Shown piece by piece: positions 11,423 through 20,221 of a stretch of DNA of 64,000 nucleotides. Position 1 is the stretch's first letter; each line of letters starts with the position of its first letter. Source of the DNA: Bog-756 sp963703145 (GTDB lineage: Bacteria > Actinomycetota > Acidimicrobiia > Acidimicrobiales > RAAP-2); assembly GCA_963703145.1 (NCBI GenBank), contig OY969793.1, positions 4,030,001 through 4,094,000 on the forward strand, written 5' to 3'. The notes below the pieces were generated by a model that saw only the letters and a program-made list of their open reading frames with translations, was not told where the DNA came from and did not search any database. The position numbers were made by a program, and so were the translations under genes.

Positions 11423-12423
11423 GCCGGAACGGTGCCGGCGGTGCCATGGGCGCCGACGGCTGCCGCCTGGACCACGCCGGCCAGGAGGCGAACGAAGCCG
11501 AGATCGTCGTTCAACGACGGCGTGCGGCTGAACGCCACCCCCAGCGAGTCGGCCAGCGCACGGGCCTCGATGTCGAGGTCGTAGAGGACCTCGAGGTGGT
11601 CCGAGACGAAGCCCACCGGGCATACCACGATGGAGGTGGCACCTTGCTCGACCACCCGACGCATCTCGACCAGGAGATCAGGACCGATCCATGGGTCCGC
11701 CGTCCGTCCCGCACTCTGCCAGGCCACCCCCCAGGTCAGCCCGGGCACCTGGTCGAGCTGGAGCAACCCGGCGACGTCGGCGGCCGTCTCGGCCACCTGG
11801 TCGGGGTAGGGATCGCCCTCGGCCCCCACCCGTAGGGGAAGGCTGTGGGCCGTGAAGAACACCGCGGTGCGGGCACTCTGGCCCTCGGGCACCGCAGCCA
11901 ACGCGTACCGTGTCCGGTCGGCCAGCAGCCGGGCGAACCCGTCGGTGCGATGCCACGAGGCCACGGCGGTGCACTCGAGGGGCGGCGTGGCGCCAGCCGC
12001 CGCCTGGTGGGCGCGGCGGAGGTACTCGCCGGATCCGAGCGAGGACTGGTGTGGGGTCAGCACAATTCCGACCACCTGGTGGACCCCGGCGGCGGCCAGT
12101 TCGGCCATCCCCTCCTCGATGGTGGGGGAGACGTACTTGGCTCCGTAGCGGACGACGAACCGACCCGGCGCGTCGGCCTCGAGGGCATCGGCCACACCGT
12201 CCACCTGGGCCCTGGTGCGCTCGGTCAGCGGTGAGGTGCCGCCGATGGCCTCGTAGCGACCGACCAGCTCGGCCAGGAGTTCGGGGGGCGGCGGGCTGCC
12301 CCGTCGGATGGTGGTGTAGAAGGGCTCGATGCCGTCGAGGGTGGGCGGGGTTCCGTGCGCCATCACCAGGACACCCACCGGTGGCCCCCCGGCGGGCACG
12401 CCACCGGTCCCCGTGGGGCTCAC
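11419..12423 (-). CDS. hemH: Ferrochelatase
   Basis: A 334-residue class II chelatase that inserts Fe2+ into the porphyrin ring; in actinobacteria the usual substrate is coproporphyrin III (CpfC). Visible signatures are VLVMAHGTP at the N-terminus, FTAHSLP with the metal-binding histidine (about 185), WQSAGRTADPWIGPDL, and VCPVGFVSDHLEVLYDLDIEA with the conserved glutamates. It starts at GTG 12423 overlapping the hemE stop by four bases and ends overlapping hemY, so hemE-hemH-hemY are translationally chained. Confidence 0.93.
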   Translation of the reverse strand: MSPTGTGGVPAGGPPVGVLVMAHGTPPTLDGIEPFYTTIRRGSPPPPELLAELVGRYEAIGGTSPLTERTRAQVDGVADALEADAPGRFVVRYGAKYVSPTIEEGMAELAAAGVHQVVGIVLTPHQSSLGSGEYLRRAHQAAAGATPPLECTAVASWHRTDGFARLLADRTRYALAAVPEGQSARTAVFFTAHSLPLRVGAEGDPYPDQVAETAADVAGLLQLDQVPGLTWGVAWQSAGRTADPWIGPDLLVEMRRVVEQGATSIVVCPVGFVSDHLEVLYDLDIEARALADSLGVAFSRTPSLNDDLGFVRLLAGVVQAAAVGAHGTAGTVPA

Positions 12424-13493
12424 CGGGCCGCCTCCACGCCGGCCCGACCCTCAGCGTGGACCAGCTCCACTACCTGCTCGAGGATCGCCGGGTCGGTCTC
12501 GGGCAGGACCCCGTGTCCCAGGTTGAAGATGTGTCCCGGTGCATCGCCGGCGCGGTCGATGACATCGCGGGCCTCGGCTTCGGCCACGTCCCAGCCGGAC
12601 AGGCACAGGGCGGGATCGAGGTTCCCCTGGACGGCCGTACCCTCCCCCACGCGGCGTCGGGCCTGGTCGAGCGGCACCCGCCAGTCGATGCCGACAACCG
12701 AGGCCCCAGCGGTGGCCATCAGGCCCAGGAGCTCACCCGTGCCCACCCCGAACAGGATGGTGGGCGCCGTGGGGTGTGACTCGGCCAGCTGGGCGAAGAG
12801 CCGGCGCGTGGCCGGCAGGACCAGCTCCTCGTAGTGGTGGGGAGCAAGGATGCCCGCCCAGCTGTCGAACACCTGGACAGCGCTGGCCCCGGCGTCCAGC
12901 TGGGAACGGAGAGAGGCCAGAGCCAGGTCGACGAGGCGGTCGACCAACTGGAACCAGACCGATGGCTCACCGTGCATGAGTGCCTTGATCCGTGTGAAAT
13001 ACTTCGACGGCCCACCCTCCACCAGGTAGCTGGCCACGGTGAACGGCGCACCGGCGAAGCCGATCAGGGGGACGTCCAGCTCCCCGGCCAGGATGCGCAC
13101 CGCCTCGGTCACGTACGGGGTGTCGCCCTCAGGATCCAGGGGCCGAAGGCGCTCGAGGTCCTCCTTCCGCCGGAAGGGGTCGGCGACCACCGGGCCGGTG
13201 CCGGGCGCCACGTCGACCCCGAAGCCGATGGCAGCCACCGGGACCACGATGTCGGAGAACAGGATGGCGGCGTCGGTGCCGTACCGGTCGACGGGCTGTC
13301 GAGTGAGGCGGGCGGCCAGCTCGGGCTGGGCGATGGCGTCGAGGATGCTGCCCGGGCCTCGCGCCGCCCGGTATTCGGGGAGTGAGCGACCGGCTTGACG
13401 CATGAACCAGACCGGCACGTGCCCCACCGACTGGCGGCGGCAGGCCCGGATGAACGGCGCGTCGTCAAACTCGGGGTGGGTGCTTCCAGCCAT
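12420..13493 (-). CDS. hemE: Uroporphyrinogen decarboxylase
   Basis: A 357-residue cytoplasmic enzyme that converts uroporphyrinogen III to coproporphyrinogen III. The N-terminal signature PVWFMRQAGRSLPEYR (around residues 26-41) carries the substrate-binding arginines; the aspartate motif AILFSDIVVP and the later FDSWAG and NLGHGVLPETDP stretches are also typical. ATG 13493 gives the normal family N-terminus; the frame continues to 13760 but that extension overlaps the control region of the divergent helicase gene. First gene of the hemE-hemH-hemY-lnt transcript. Confidence 0.94.
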   Translation of the reverse strand: MAGSTHPEFDDAPFIRACRRQSVGHVPVWFMRQAGRSLPEYRAARGPGSILDAIAQPELAARLTRQPVDRYGTDAAILFSDIVVPVAAIGFGVDVAPGTGPVVADPFRRKEDLERLRPLDPEGDTPYVTEAVRILAGELDVPLIGFAGAPFTVASYLVEGGPSKYFTRIKALMHGEPSVWFQLVDRLVDLALASLRSQLDAGASAVQVFDSWAGILAPHHYEELVLPATRRLFAQLAESHPTAPTILFGVGTGELLGLMATAGASVVGIDWRVPLDQARRRVGEGTAVQGNLDPALCLSGWDVAEAEARDVIDRAGDAPGHIFNLGHGVLPETDPAILEQVVELVHAEGRAGVEAAR

Positions 13494-13708
13494 TGCTCGA
13501 CCCCCAGCCGACCTCAGCGGGAGGCCGGGAGGGCCCCGGCCGACGCCGCACGGCCCAATGCTCCAGCTCCAACGGGTTCGGCCATGCCGCGAGTCTACGA
13601 GAGCCCGACACCGCCCGGACGACGGAGGCCCCCGTCGCGTACTTGCGACCGGGGGCATACAATCGAGGGTTCCCCTGAGCAGGAGGGGCACGCCGAACGG
13701 AGGTGGGG
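13494..13708. promoter_or_regulatory. Divergent hemE / helD control region with hairpin
   Basis: This 215-base spacer feeds hemE (minus) and the HelD-like gene (plus). A strong inverted repeat lies at 13628-13656: left arm GCCCCCGTCGC (13628-13638), loop GTACTT, right arm GCGACCGGGGGC (13645-13656), with one bulged base. It directly precedes TACAAT (13658-13663), a good -10 for the plus strand, so the repeat occupies the -35/spacer region and could be an operator. On the minus strand TAGACT (13597-13592) is a candidate -10 for hemE. GGAGG at 13699-13703 is the ribosome binding site for GTG 13709. Confidence 0.55.
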
Positions 13709-16051
13709 GTGGAAGCAGAGCGCCAGGCAGAGCAGGACTTCGTCGATACCGCCTACGCACGCCTCGACGCCATGCGGAGCGATGCCAACTCGATGATGGA
13801 GGGCGTGCTCGACCTTGGCAAGGGTGGCACGTTCCAGTCCAGGACCGAGCGGGACGTGATCGTCCGGACCAGCCTGGCCCGGCTCGAGCAGCTCGACATC
13901 GGTGACCAGGCGCTCACCTTCGGCCGGATCGACCGGATCCGCGACGACGTGGGCGTACCAGCAGCCGGCACCGACGAGGCCGACGGCAACGGCGATCATC
14001 CCGGCTCACCCGAGACCGAGACCTTCCACATCGGACGCCTGGCCATCCACAGCGCCGAACACGACCCGCTGGTGGTGGACTGGCGAGCCCCGATCGCCGA
14101 GCCGTTCTACCGCGCCACCGGCCGCGATCCTCAAGGTTTGGTCCTTCGTCGCCATCTGGCCCTCGAAGGCCGCCGGGTGGTGGGGATCGAGGACGAGCGG
14201 TTCACCACCCCCGTCGACGGCGCCGCCGATGGGGAGGCGGCAGACGCCACCCCCGAGGGCGGGGGCGAGCTGATCCTCAGTGACTTGCCCATCGGCGGTC
14301 CGGCCGCCCTGCTGGCGGCCCTCGACCGGGCCCGATCCGGCCGGATGACCGACATCGTGTCGACCATCCAGCGCGAGCAGGACGAGATCATCCGGGCTCC
14401 GCTCAGCGGGGTGCTGGTGGTCCAAGGTGGACCCGGCACCGGCAAGACCGCGGTGGCGCTCCATCGCGCTGCCTACCTCCTCTATACGCACCGGTTCCCT
14501 CTCGAGCGCCAGGGCGTCCTGGTGGTCGGGCCCAACCCGCTGTTCCTGCGGTACATCGAGCAGGTGCTGCCGTCCCTGGGCGAGACCGGGGTGACCCTGT
14601 CGACCGTCTCGGGGCTGGTACCCGAGGTCCGCACGGTCGGTGACGGACCGGCGGACGTCGCTCGCCTGAAGGGGGACGCCCGCATGGCGGCGTTCATCAG
14701 CCGGGCCGTGCGCACCCGGCAGCGGGCACTCCCCGCCGACGTCAGCATTCCCTACGGAGCCCTGATGCTGCGGCTGTCCGCCGAGGACAGCGCCAAGATC
14801 ATCGACGGGGCCCGCCGTCGACCTGGTACCCACAACGCCCGTCGCCGGCTCGTCGAACAGTCCGTGGCCCAGCTCCTGGCCGACCGGGCCCGCCAGACCC
14901 AGCAGACGCTCGGTGTCGGGGTGCCGGCGTCGGTGACGGCCTTCCCCGGCTACGAGGATCCCTCGGAGCTGGAGGACGACGAGTTCGACTTCGAGGATTT
15001 CTCGCGAAAGGTGCGACGGGTTCCTGAGCTGGCCGAGGCGCTGGACCGGATGTGGCCTCGTCTGTCGCCCCACGAGTTGCTCCACGACCTCTTCGGAGCG
15101 CCGCCGCTGATTGCCGCCGCCGGCAAGGGCATCCTCGCCCCTGACGAGCAGGCCCTGCTGGTACGCCCGCGGTCCTCCTCGTTCGATGAGGTCGCCTGGA
15201 CGCCGGCCGACGCCGCCCTGGTCGACGAGGCCCGGTTCCTCCTCGGGCCGCGGAACGGCAGTGCCGAGGACGGGATGCGCAAGTACGGCCACATCGTGGT
15301 GGACGAGGTCCAGGACCTCTCGCCCATGCAGTTGCGCATGCTGACCCGACGCTCGCTGTCGGGGTCGATGACCGTGGTGGGGGACATCGCCCAGGCCACC
15401 GCGCCGTGGGCCCCGGCGTCGTGGTCGGACATCACCGAGCATCTGCCCAACCGTCGCCCGGCCCGAACCGTGGAGCTGACCGTGAGCTACCGCACCCCGG
15501 CCGAGGTGCTGGCTGTGGCCAGCCAGGTCCTGGCGGTGGCCGCCCCCGACCTTGCCCCGCCGCGGCCGGTCCGCCGCACCGGCGTCGAGCCGCGGATGAT
15601 CGCCGTGCGGGACCACAACGGCGACCGCAGCGGGGTCACCACCGCAGACCTGTGCCGCCGGGTGGCCGACGTGGCGCGTGAGGAGGTAGCAGCCGTGACT
15701 CCCGGGCGGGTCGCCATTCTCGCCCCGTCGGACCTCATCCCGGCGTTGTCCGAGGCGCTGGACAGCGCCGGCATGCCGGTGGTCGACGCCCGGGACATGC
15801 GTAAGGGGGGGTTGTCCGAGCCGCTGGTCCTGCTGGCGGCCGACGCCGCCAACGGCCTGGAGTTCGACTCGGTGGTGGTGGTCGAGCCCGGCGTGATCGC
15901 CGGCGAGACGGCCCGGGGCCTGCGGACCCTCTATGTGGCGCTGACCCGGCCCACCCAGCGGCTGGCCGTGGTCCACCTAGCCCCACCGCCGGCGGCGCTG
16001 GACGGGACCTTGCGCCGGCTCCGTGACGAGCCGGCACCGGTCCCTACCTGA
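13709..16051 (+). CDS. helR: HelD/HelR-type RNA polymerase recycling ATPase
   Basis: A 780-residue UvrD-like superfamily 1 ATPase of the HelD family, which removes RNA polymerase from stalled complexes; actinobacterial HelR members also protect against rifamycins. The N-terminus is a helical arm expected to enter the polymerase, followed by the family sequence 'FHIGRLAIHSAEHDPLVVDWRAPIAEPFYRA', typical of HelD and absent from true DNA-repair helicases. Walker A GGPGTGKT is near residue 240, Walker B VVDEVQDLSP near 530, GDIAQ, LTVSYRTP and VALTRPTQRLAVVH follow. GTG 13709 has an ideal upstream GGAGG; GTG 13703 is a less likely start. The gene stands alone on its strand. Confidence 0.85.
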   Translation: MEAERQAEQDFVDTAYARLDAMRSDANSMMEGVLDLGKGGTFQSRTERDVIVRTSLARLEQLDIGDQALTFGRIDRIRDDVGVPAAGTDEADGNGDHPGSPETETFHIGRLAIHSAEHDPLVVDWRAPIAEPFYRATGRDPQGLVLRRHLALEGRRVVGIEDERFTTPVDGAADGEAADATPEGGGELILSDLPIGGPAALLAALDRARSGRMTDIVSTIQREQDEIIRAPLSGVLVVQGGPGTGKTAVALHRAAYLLYTHRFPLERQGVLVVGPNPLFLRYIEQVLPSLGETGVTLSTVSGLVPEVRTVGDGPADVARLKGDARMAAFISRAVRTRQRALPADVSIPYGALMLRLSAEDSAKIIDGARRRPGTHNARRRLVEQSVAQLLADRARQTQQTLGVGVPASVTAFPGYEDPSELEDDEFDFEDFSRKVRRVPELAEALDRMWPRLSPHELLHDLFGAPPLIAAAGKGILAPDEQALLVRPRSSSFDEVAWTPADAALVDEARFLLGPRNGSAEDGMRKYGHIVVDEVQDLSPMQLRMLTRRSLSGSMTVVGDIAQATAPWAPASWSDITEHLPNRRPARTVELTVSYRTPAEVLAVASQVLAVAAPDLAPPRPVRRTGVEPRMIAVRDHNGDRSGVTTADLCRRVADVAREEVAAVTPGRVAILAPSDLIPALSEALDSAGMPVVDARDMRKGGLSEPLVLLAADAANGLEFDSVVVVEPGVIAGETARGLRTLYVALTRPTQRLAVVHLAPPPAALDGTLRRLRDEPAPVPT

Positions 16052-16191
16052 GCCGCGACGGGGCTGAGGACCCGGACGGGTCGGGGCCCGGTGGGCCGAC
16101 CGGTGGGACCGTGGACGGCACCCGGGCGCCCCCTGAATGGCCCCCGGGGATGAGTTGGCCCTCCGAGCTGTGTATCGGCTAAAAATGCGGC
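16052..16191 (+). promoter_or_regulatory. Promoter region of ctaE-qcrCAB
   Basis: The 140-base spacer before ctaE holds TTGGCC (16155-16160) and TAAAAA (16180-16185), separated by 19 bases, a plausible -35/-10 pair. The -10 lies only seven bases before the GTG at 16192, so the transcript is probably leaderless, which fits the lack of a ribosome binding site. No other structure seen. Confidence 0.4.
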
Positions 16192-16804
16192 GTGACTCAG
16201 GCCCTCGCCGCAGATTCGGCGGTTACCTCGAACCGGCGCCATCGGCCCGACAAGCCATCCATGCTGGCTGTGGGCGTGATCATCTGGCTCGGCTCCGAGG
16301 TGATGTTCTTCAGCTCGCTGTTCGCCGCCTTCTTCACTATCCGGGCCCACGCCTCGGTGTGCGCCGCCTCCCGGCACCCATCTGGACACCGTGCGGGCGG
16401 GGATCTTCACAGCGATCCTGGTCTCCTCCAGCTTCACGATGCAAAAGGCCGTCTGGGACCAGGAGAAGGGTGACCGGCGCAGCGCCAAGATCTGGGTCGG
16501 GGCCACGCTAGTCCTTGGGGCCCTGTTCGTGGCCAACCAGTTCTACGAGTGGATCAGCCTCTCCCACGACGTGGCGACCAACCCCACCCAGACCGCCTTC
16601 GGGTCGCTCTTCTACATCATGTCCGGGCTGCACGGCCTCCACGTCACCCTCGGGCTGGTGGCCATGGTCTTTCTCCTCGGGCGCCTGAAAGGTCCCAAGG
16701 GCGACCCCGGCGAGACGCCGGTGTTCCAGGGCGTGAGCTACTACTGGCACTTCGTGGACGTGGTCTGGATCGGTCTCTACGCCTGTCTGTTCCTGCTCAA
16801 ATAG
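16192..16804 (+). pseudogene. ctaE: Cytochrome c oxidase subunit III, single-base frameshift
   Basis: Subunit III of the aa3 oxidase, an integral membrane protein of about 200 residues. The first part reads from GTG 16192 (MTQALAADSAV..., then IIWLGSEVMFFSSLFAAFFTIRAHA), the rest from another frame (AGIFTAILVSSSFTMQ... to YYWHFVDVVWIGLY, stop at 16804). Removing one C at 16362 joins the frames as VWPPPGTHLDTVRAGIF, exactly the residues expected between the first helices. The rest of the gene is intact, and its partner genes are present, so a base-call or assembly error is more likely than inactivation. The stop is followed immediately by the qcrC ATG. Confidence 0.85.
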
Positions 16805-17744
16805 ATGGCCCACACACTCCGCAGACTGGTCAAGACCCGGTACGCAGCCCCCGCCTCCCTGGTGGGGGTGGTGGCCATCGTCGGGTTGCTGGCATTCTCG
16901 CCCGACGCGGCCCAGGCCGACTCCAACCCCACCATCACGCCGATCAGCGCGCCGACCACCACGCTTCCGGCACTGCAGAGCACCACGCAGACGACCACGC
17001 CGATCGGCACCACCTCGGTGCCCAGCCGCGTCGAGCGTGCTGCATTACCAGTCATCGGCCAATCAGAGCGGGCTGTTCTACGTCACGCTGCCCAAGGCCT
17101 TCGTCGCCCCCGGCGAGGAGCTGTTCGCCGCCAACTGCTCGAGCTGCCACGGCGCTCAGGCGCTGGGGACCGACCGGGCCCCCAACCTCCAGGGCCTCGG
17201 GGCCGGCACCGTCGACTTCTGGGTGTCCACCGGCCGGATGCCACTGGCCAACTCCAGCGTGCAGGCCATCCGCAAGCCACCCCGTTTCAACCGCGTCCAG
17301 ACCCTGGAGATCGCCGCCTGGGTCCAGTCCCTGACTCCCGGGGTGGGCGTCCAGGTGCCGGTGGTCAACACCAACGAGGCCGATCTCGAGGCCGGGAACA
17401 CCCTGTTCACGCTCAATTGTGCCGCCTGCCACACCATCACCGGGGCCGGTGACGCCCTCATGGACGGGGCCTACGCGCCCAGCCTCCACCTGGCCACCAC
17501 CACCCAGATCGTCGAGGCCATCCGCTCGGGCCCGGGCAACATGCCCCGCTTCGGCCCGGGAAACATCACCAACACCGAGGCACGCGATATCGCCTCCTAC
17601 GTGCACGGCGTGATCCAGCACCCGTCCAACCCCGGCGGCGTCGGCCTGGGTGGGATCGGTCCGGTGGGTGAGGGCTTTGTCGGTCTGCTGCTCGGTGTCG
17701 GCGTACTGATGCTCGTCTGCTTCTGGATCGGAGACCGCACGTGA
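16805..17744 (+). pseudogene. qcrC: Cytochrome bc1 complex cytochrome c subunit, single-base frameshift
   Basis: Diheme cytochrome c of the actinobacterial bcc complex, which passes electrons directly to the aa3 oxidase. ATG 16805 begins a signal-anchor (about residues 12-38) and a Thr/Pro-rich linker; then the frame changes. Both heme motifs, CSSCHG (about 17140) and CAACHT (about 17420), and the C-terminal helix (GFVGLLLGVGVLMLVCFWIG) lie in the second frame. Removing one C of the CCC at 17021-17023 gives a continuous TTSVPAASSVLHYQSSANQSG. A GTG at 17037 could start the second frame alone but would lack any export signal. It overlaps qcrA by four bases. Confidence 0.85.
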
Positions 17745-18667
17745 GCGACGAGTCCCCCCGCCTCGAAGGGCCCCTCCCCCCGGCCGCCCTCGACGATCCG
17801 CACCTCCAGCCGTACGCCAAGCACCCTGAGCGGGCCCAGGCCGTGGCGGCCATCGCCATGGTGGTCGGCTTCATCGGCTTCATCGGCTTCGGCGTGGCCT
17901 ACTGGGTCGTCGCCAGCACCCAGTGGGAGGCCATCACCCTCGGGATTGGTCTGTTGGGCCTGGGCTTCGGCGTCACCGCCTGGGGCAAGTACCTGATGCC
18001 CCAGGGCCCCTTCGTCGAGGAGCGCCACGAGTTCCACTCGACCGAGGCCGAGCGTGACGCCATGACGGCGGCCATCACCGAGCGCGGCGGCATGGTGGTC
18101 AAGCGCCGAAAGGTCCTCGGTGGTCTGTTCGCCCTGGGGTCGGCCGCCATGGGGGTCGTCTTGTTGTTCCCGCTCCTCCGGTCCCTCGGGCCCAAGCCGG
18201 GCGACACGCTGTTCCTGACCAACTGGAAGAAGGGGTCGAAGCTGGTCACCGTGGACGGTCGCACGGTGTTCGCCGACGACCTCGAGGTCGGCGGCGTGCT
18301 CACCGTGTTCCCCCAGGGCCACGAGGGCTCCTCTCCCGACCAGGTGATCCTCATCCGCCTGTCGGAAACCCTGCAGCCCCTGACGCCTCCCGGCCGCACC
18401 AGCTGGGGCGTAGCCGGTTATGTGGCCTACTCCAAGCTGTGCACCCACCTGGGCTGTCCGGTGGGCCTGTACCAGGAACAGACTCAGCAGCTGGTCTGCC
18501 CGTGCCACCAGTCGATCTTCAACGTGGTGGCCGGAGCGGTACCTGAGTTCGGCCCGGCACCCCGGCCCCTGCCGCAGCTTCCCATCACCATCGACGACTC
18601 GGGCTTCCTTCGGGCCAACGGTGGCTTGAACCAGGCCCCCGGCCCCGGATTCTGGGAGCGGCCATGA
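17741..18667 (+). CDS. qcrA: Ubiquinol-cytochrome c reductase Rieske iron-sulfur subunit
   Basis: A 308-residue membrane-anchored Rieske protein that accepts electrons from menaquinol in the bcc complex. It has N-terminal hydrophobic helices (about 33-55, 62-82 and 125-147), as in the actinobacterial QcrA with extra helices. The [2Fe-2S] cluster ligands are in CTHLGC and CPCHQS (about 233-238 and 253-258). GTG 17741 overlaps the qcrC stop, and the gene's own stop overlaps the qcrB ATG, so the three qcr genes are translated in chain. Confidence 0.93.
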   Translation: MSDESPRLEGPLPPAALDDPHLQPYAKHPERAQAVAAIAMVVGFIGFIGFGVAYWVVASTQWEAITLGIGLLGLGFGVTAWGKYLMPQGPFVEERHEFHSTEAERDAMTAAITERGGMVVKRRKVLGGLFALGSAAMGVVLLFPLLRSLGPKPGDTLFLTNWKKGSKLVTVDGRTVFADDLEVGGVLTVFPQGHEGSSPDQVILIRLSETLQPLTPPGRTSWGVAGYVAYSKLCTHLGCPVGLYQEQTQQLVCPCHQSIFNVVAGAVPEFGPAPRPLPQLPITIDDSGFLRANGGLNQAPGPGFWERP

Positions 18668-20148
18668 TCGACAAGTCACTGCGATGGGTGGACGACCGGC
18701 TCGGCATCGCCAAGGGCGGCCGGACCTTCCTGGACAAGATCTTCCCCGACCACTGGTCGTTCATGTTGGGCGAGATCGCCCTGTACTCGTTCGTGGTGCT
18801 GTTGGCCACCGGCGTGTTCTTGTCGCTCTATTACATCCCCTCCGCCCACGAGGTCGTCTACCACGGCTCGTACCTCCCCCTCCGGGGCCAGCGGGTGTCC
18901 GAGGCTTACTCCTCGTCAGTAGGACTCTCCTTCGACGTACGGTCCGGGCTCTTGATGCGTCAGGCGCACCACTGGGCGGCCGACATCTTCCTCGGCTCGA
19001 TCGCCGTGCATATGGCCCGGGTGTTCTTCACCGGCGCGTTCCGCAAGCCCCGGGAGTTCAACTGGATCGTGGGCGTGACCATGCTCATTCTGGGCATCGT
19101 CAACGGCTTCCTCGGCTACTCACTCCCCGACGACCTGGTCTCGGGAACCGGCATCCGCATCGCCTACTCGATCATCGAGTCCATCCCCCTGGTCGGCAGC
19201 TACCTGGCCTTCTTCGTGTTCGGGGGCAACTACCCGGGCAACGGCGTGATCATCCCGCGGTTCTTCATCATCCACGTCCTGATCGTGCCGCTGATCCTGC
19301 TCGGCCTGCTCGGCGCTCACCTGGGCCTCCTGGTCAAACAGAAGCACACCCAGTTCCCCGGCAAGGGGAAGACCGAGCACAATGTGGTCGGCTCGCCGAT
19401 GTTCCCGACCTTCATGGCCAAGACCACCGGGTTCTTGTTCATGACCACCGCGGTGATCTTCCTTCTCGGAGGCTTCGCCCAGATCAACCCCATCTGGCAG
19501 TTCGGCCAGTACGAGCCCTACCAGATCTCCTACGCCGTGCAACCGGACTGGTACATGGGATGGCTGGACGGCGCCTTGCGCGTCATGCCCAGTTGGGAGT
19601 GGGTGGGCTGGGGGCACACCCTGCCACTGGAGGTCTTCCTCCCGGCGGTGATCTTCCCCGGCCTGATCTTCAACATCTTGATCATCTGGCCGTTCATCGA
19701 ATCCCGCCACACCAAGGACCTGGCGTATCACAACCTGTTGGATCGGCCCCGTGACCGTCCCAAGCGCACCGGGGCCGGTGCGGCCATGCTCACCCTGCTG
19801 GGCATGACCTTCTTCGCCTCGTCGACCGACGTGATGGCCAACTTCTTCTCCCTGCCGCTCAAAGCGGTGTTGTGGTTCTTCCGGATCGCCATCATCGTGG
19901 CGCCGATCATCGCCTACTTCCTCACGTACAAGATCTGCGAGGAGATGCGGGCCGCAGAGGGCATCGGCAAGCGCAAGCGGGCCGTGGTCATCGAGCGCTC
20001 GACCACCGGGGAGTACTCGACCGTGGAGACTGAGCCCCGTCCCGGTGACGAGCACGTGGAGCTCGAGGCCATCCCGGTGCCCACCTATATCGACCTGGTT
20101 CCGCCCGAACTGGCCACCGGTGAGGGTGTCCGACGGGTGATGCGCTGA
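18664..20148 (+). CDS. qcrB: Ubiquinol-cytochrome c reductase cytochrome b subunit
   Basis: A 494-residue integral membrane protein that holds the two b hemes and the quinone sites of the bcc complex. Helices begin at 'GEIALYSFVVLLATGVFLSLYY'; 'RQAHHWAADIFLGSIAVHMARVFFTGAF' carries heme-ligand histidines and 'PDDLVSGTGIRIAYSIIESIPLVG' the Qo-site region. About eight to nine helices are visible, with a polar C-terminal tail of about 60 residues beyond the bacterial core, as in other actinobacteria. Last gene of ctaE-qcrCAB. Confidence 0.94.
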   Translation: MIDKSLRWVDDRLGIAKGGRTFLDKIFPDHWSFMLGEIALYSFVVLLATGVFLSLYYIPSAHEVVYHGSYLPLRGQRVSEAYSSSVGLSFDVRSGLLMRQAHHWAADIFLGSIAVHMARVFFTGAFRKPREFNWIVGVTMLILGIVNGFLGYSLPDDLVSGTGIRIAYSIIESIPLVGSYLAFFVFGGNYPGNGVIIPRFFIIHVLIVPLILLGLLGAHLGLLVKQKHTQFPGKGKTEHNVVGSPMFPTFMAKTTGFLFMTTAVIFLLGGFAQINPIWQFGQYEPYQISYAVQPDWYMGWLDGALRVMPSWEWVGWGHTLPLEVFLPAVIFPGLIFNILIIWPFIESRHTKDLAYHNLLDRPRDRPKRTGAGAAMLTLLGMTFFASSTDVMANFFSLPLKAVLWFFRIAIIVAPIIAYFLTYKICEEMRAAEGIGKRKRAVVIERSTTGEYSTVETEPRPGDEHVELEAIPVPTYIDLVPPELATGEGVRRVMR

Positions 20149-20221
20149 CCGTCCGGCGGTAGCCGTACGCCCCCGGTCCATCCGGGTGCATCAGTGGGGT
20201 GCCCAGGGCGGTTGCGGTGAT

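Noticed and set aside
13628..13656. The helR palindrome as a true rifamycin-associated element
   Set aside because: Arms and order of bases differ from the element known in streptomycetes; only position and symmetry are alike.
13628..13656. The same palindrome as an intrinsic terminator
   Set aside because: Genes on both sides are transcribed away from it, so there is no transcript to end.
16340..16400. Programmed ribosomal frameshift in ctaE
   Set aside because: There is no slippery heptamer or following structure, and the same kind of insertion occurs in unrelated genes of the window.
17037..17744. qcrC starting at GTG 17037 as a separate short gene
   Set aside because: It would lack the signal anchor that is present just upstream in another frame starting directly after ctaE.
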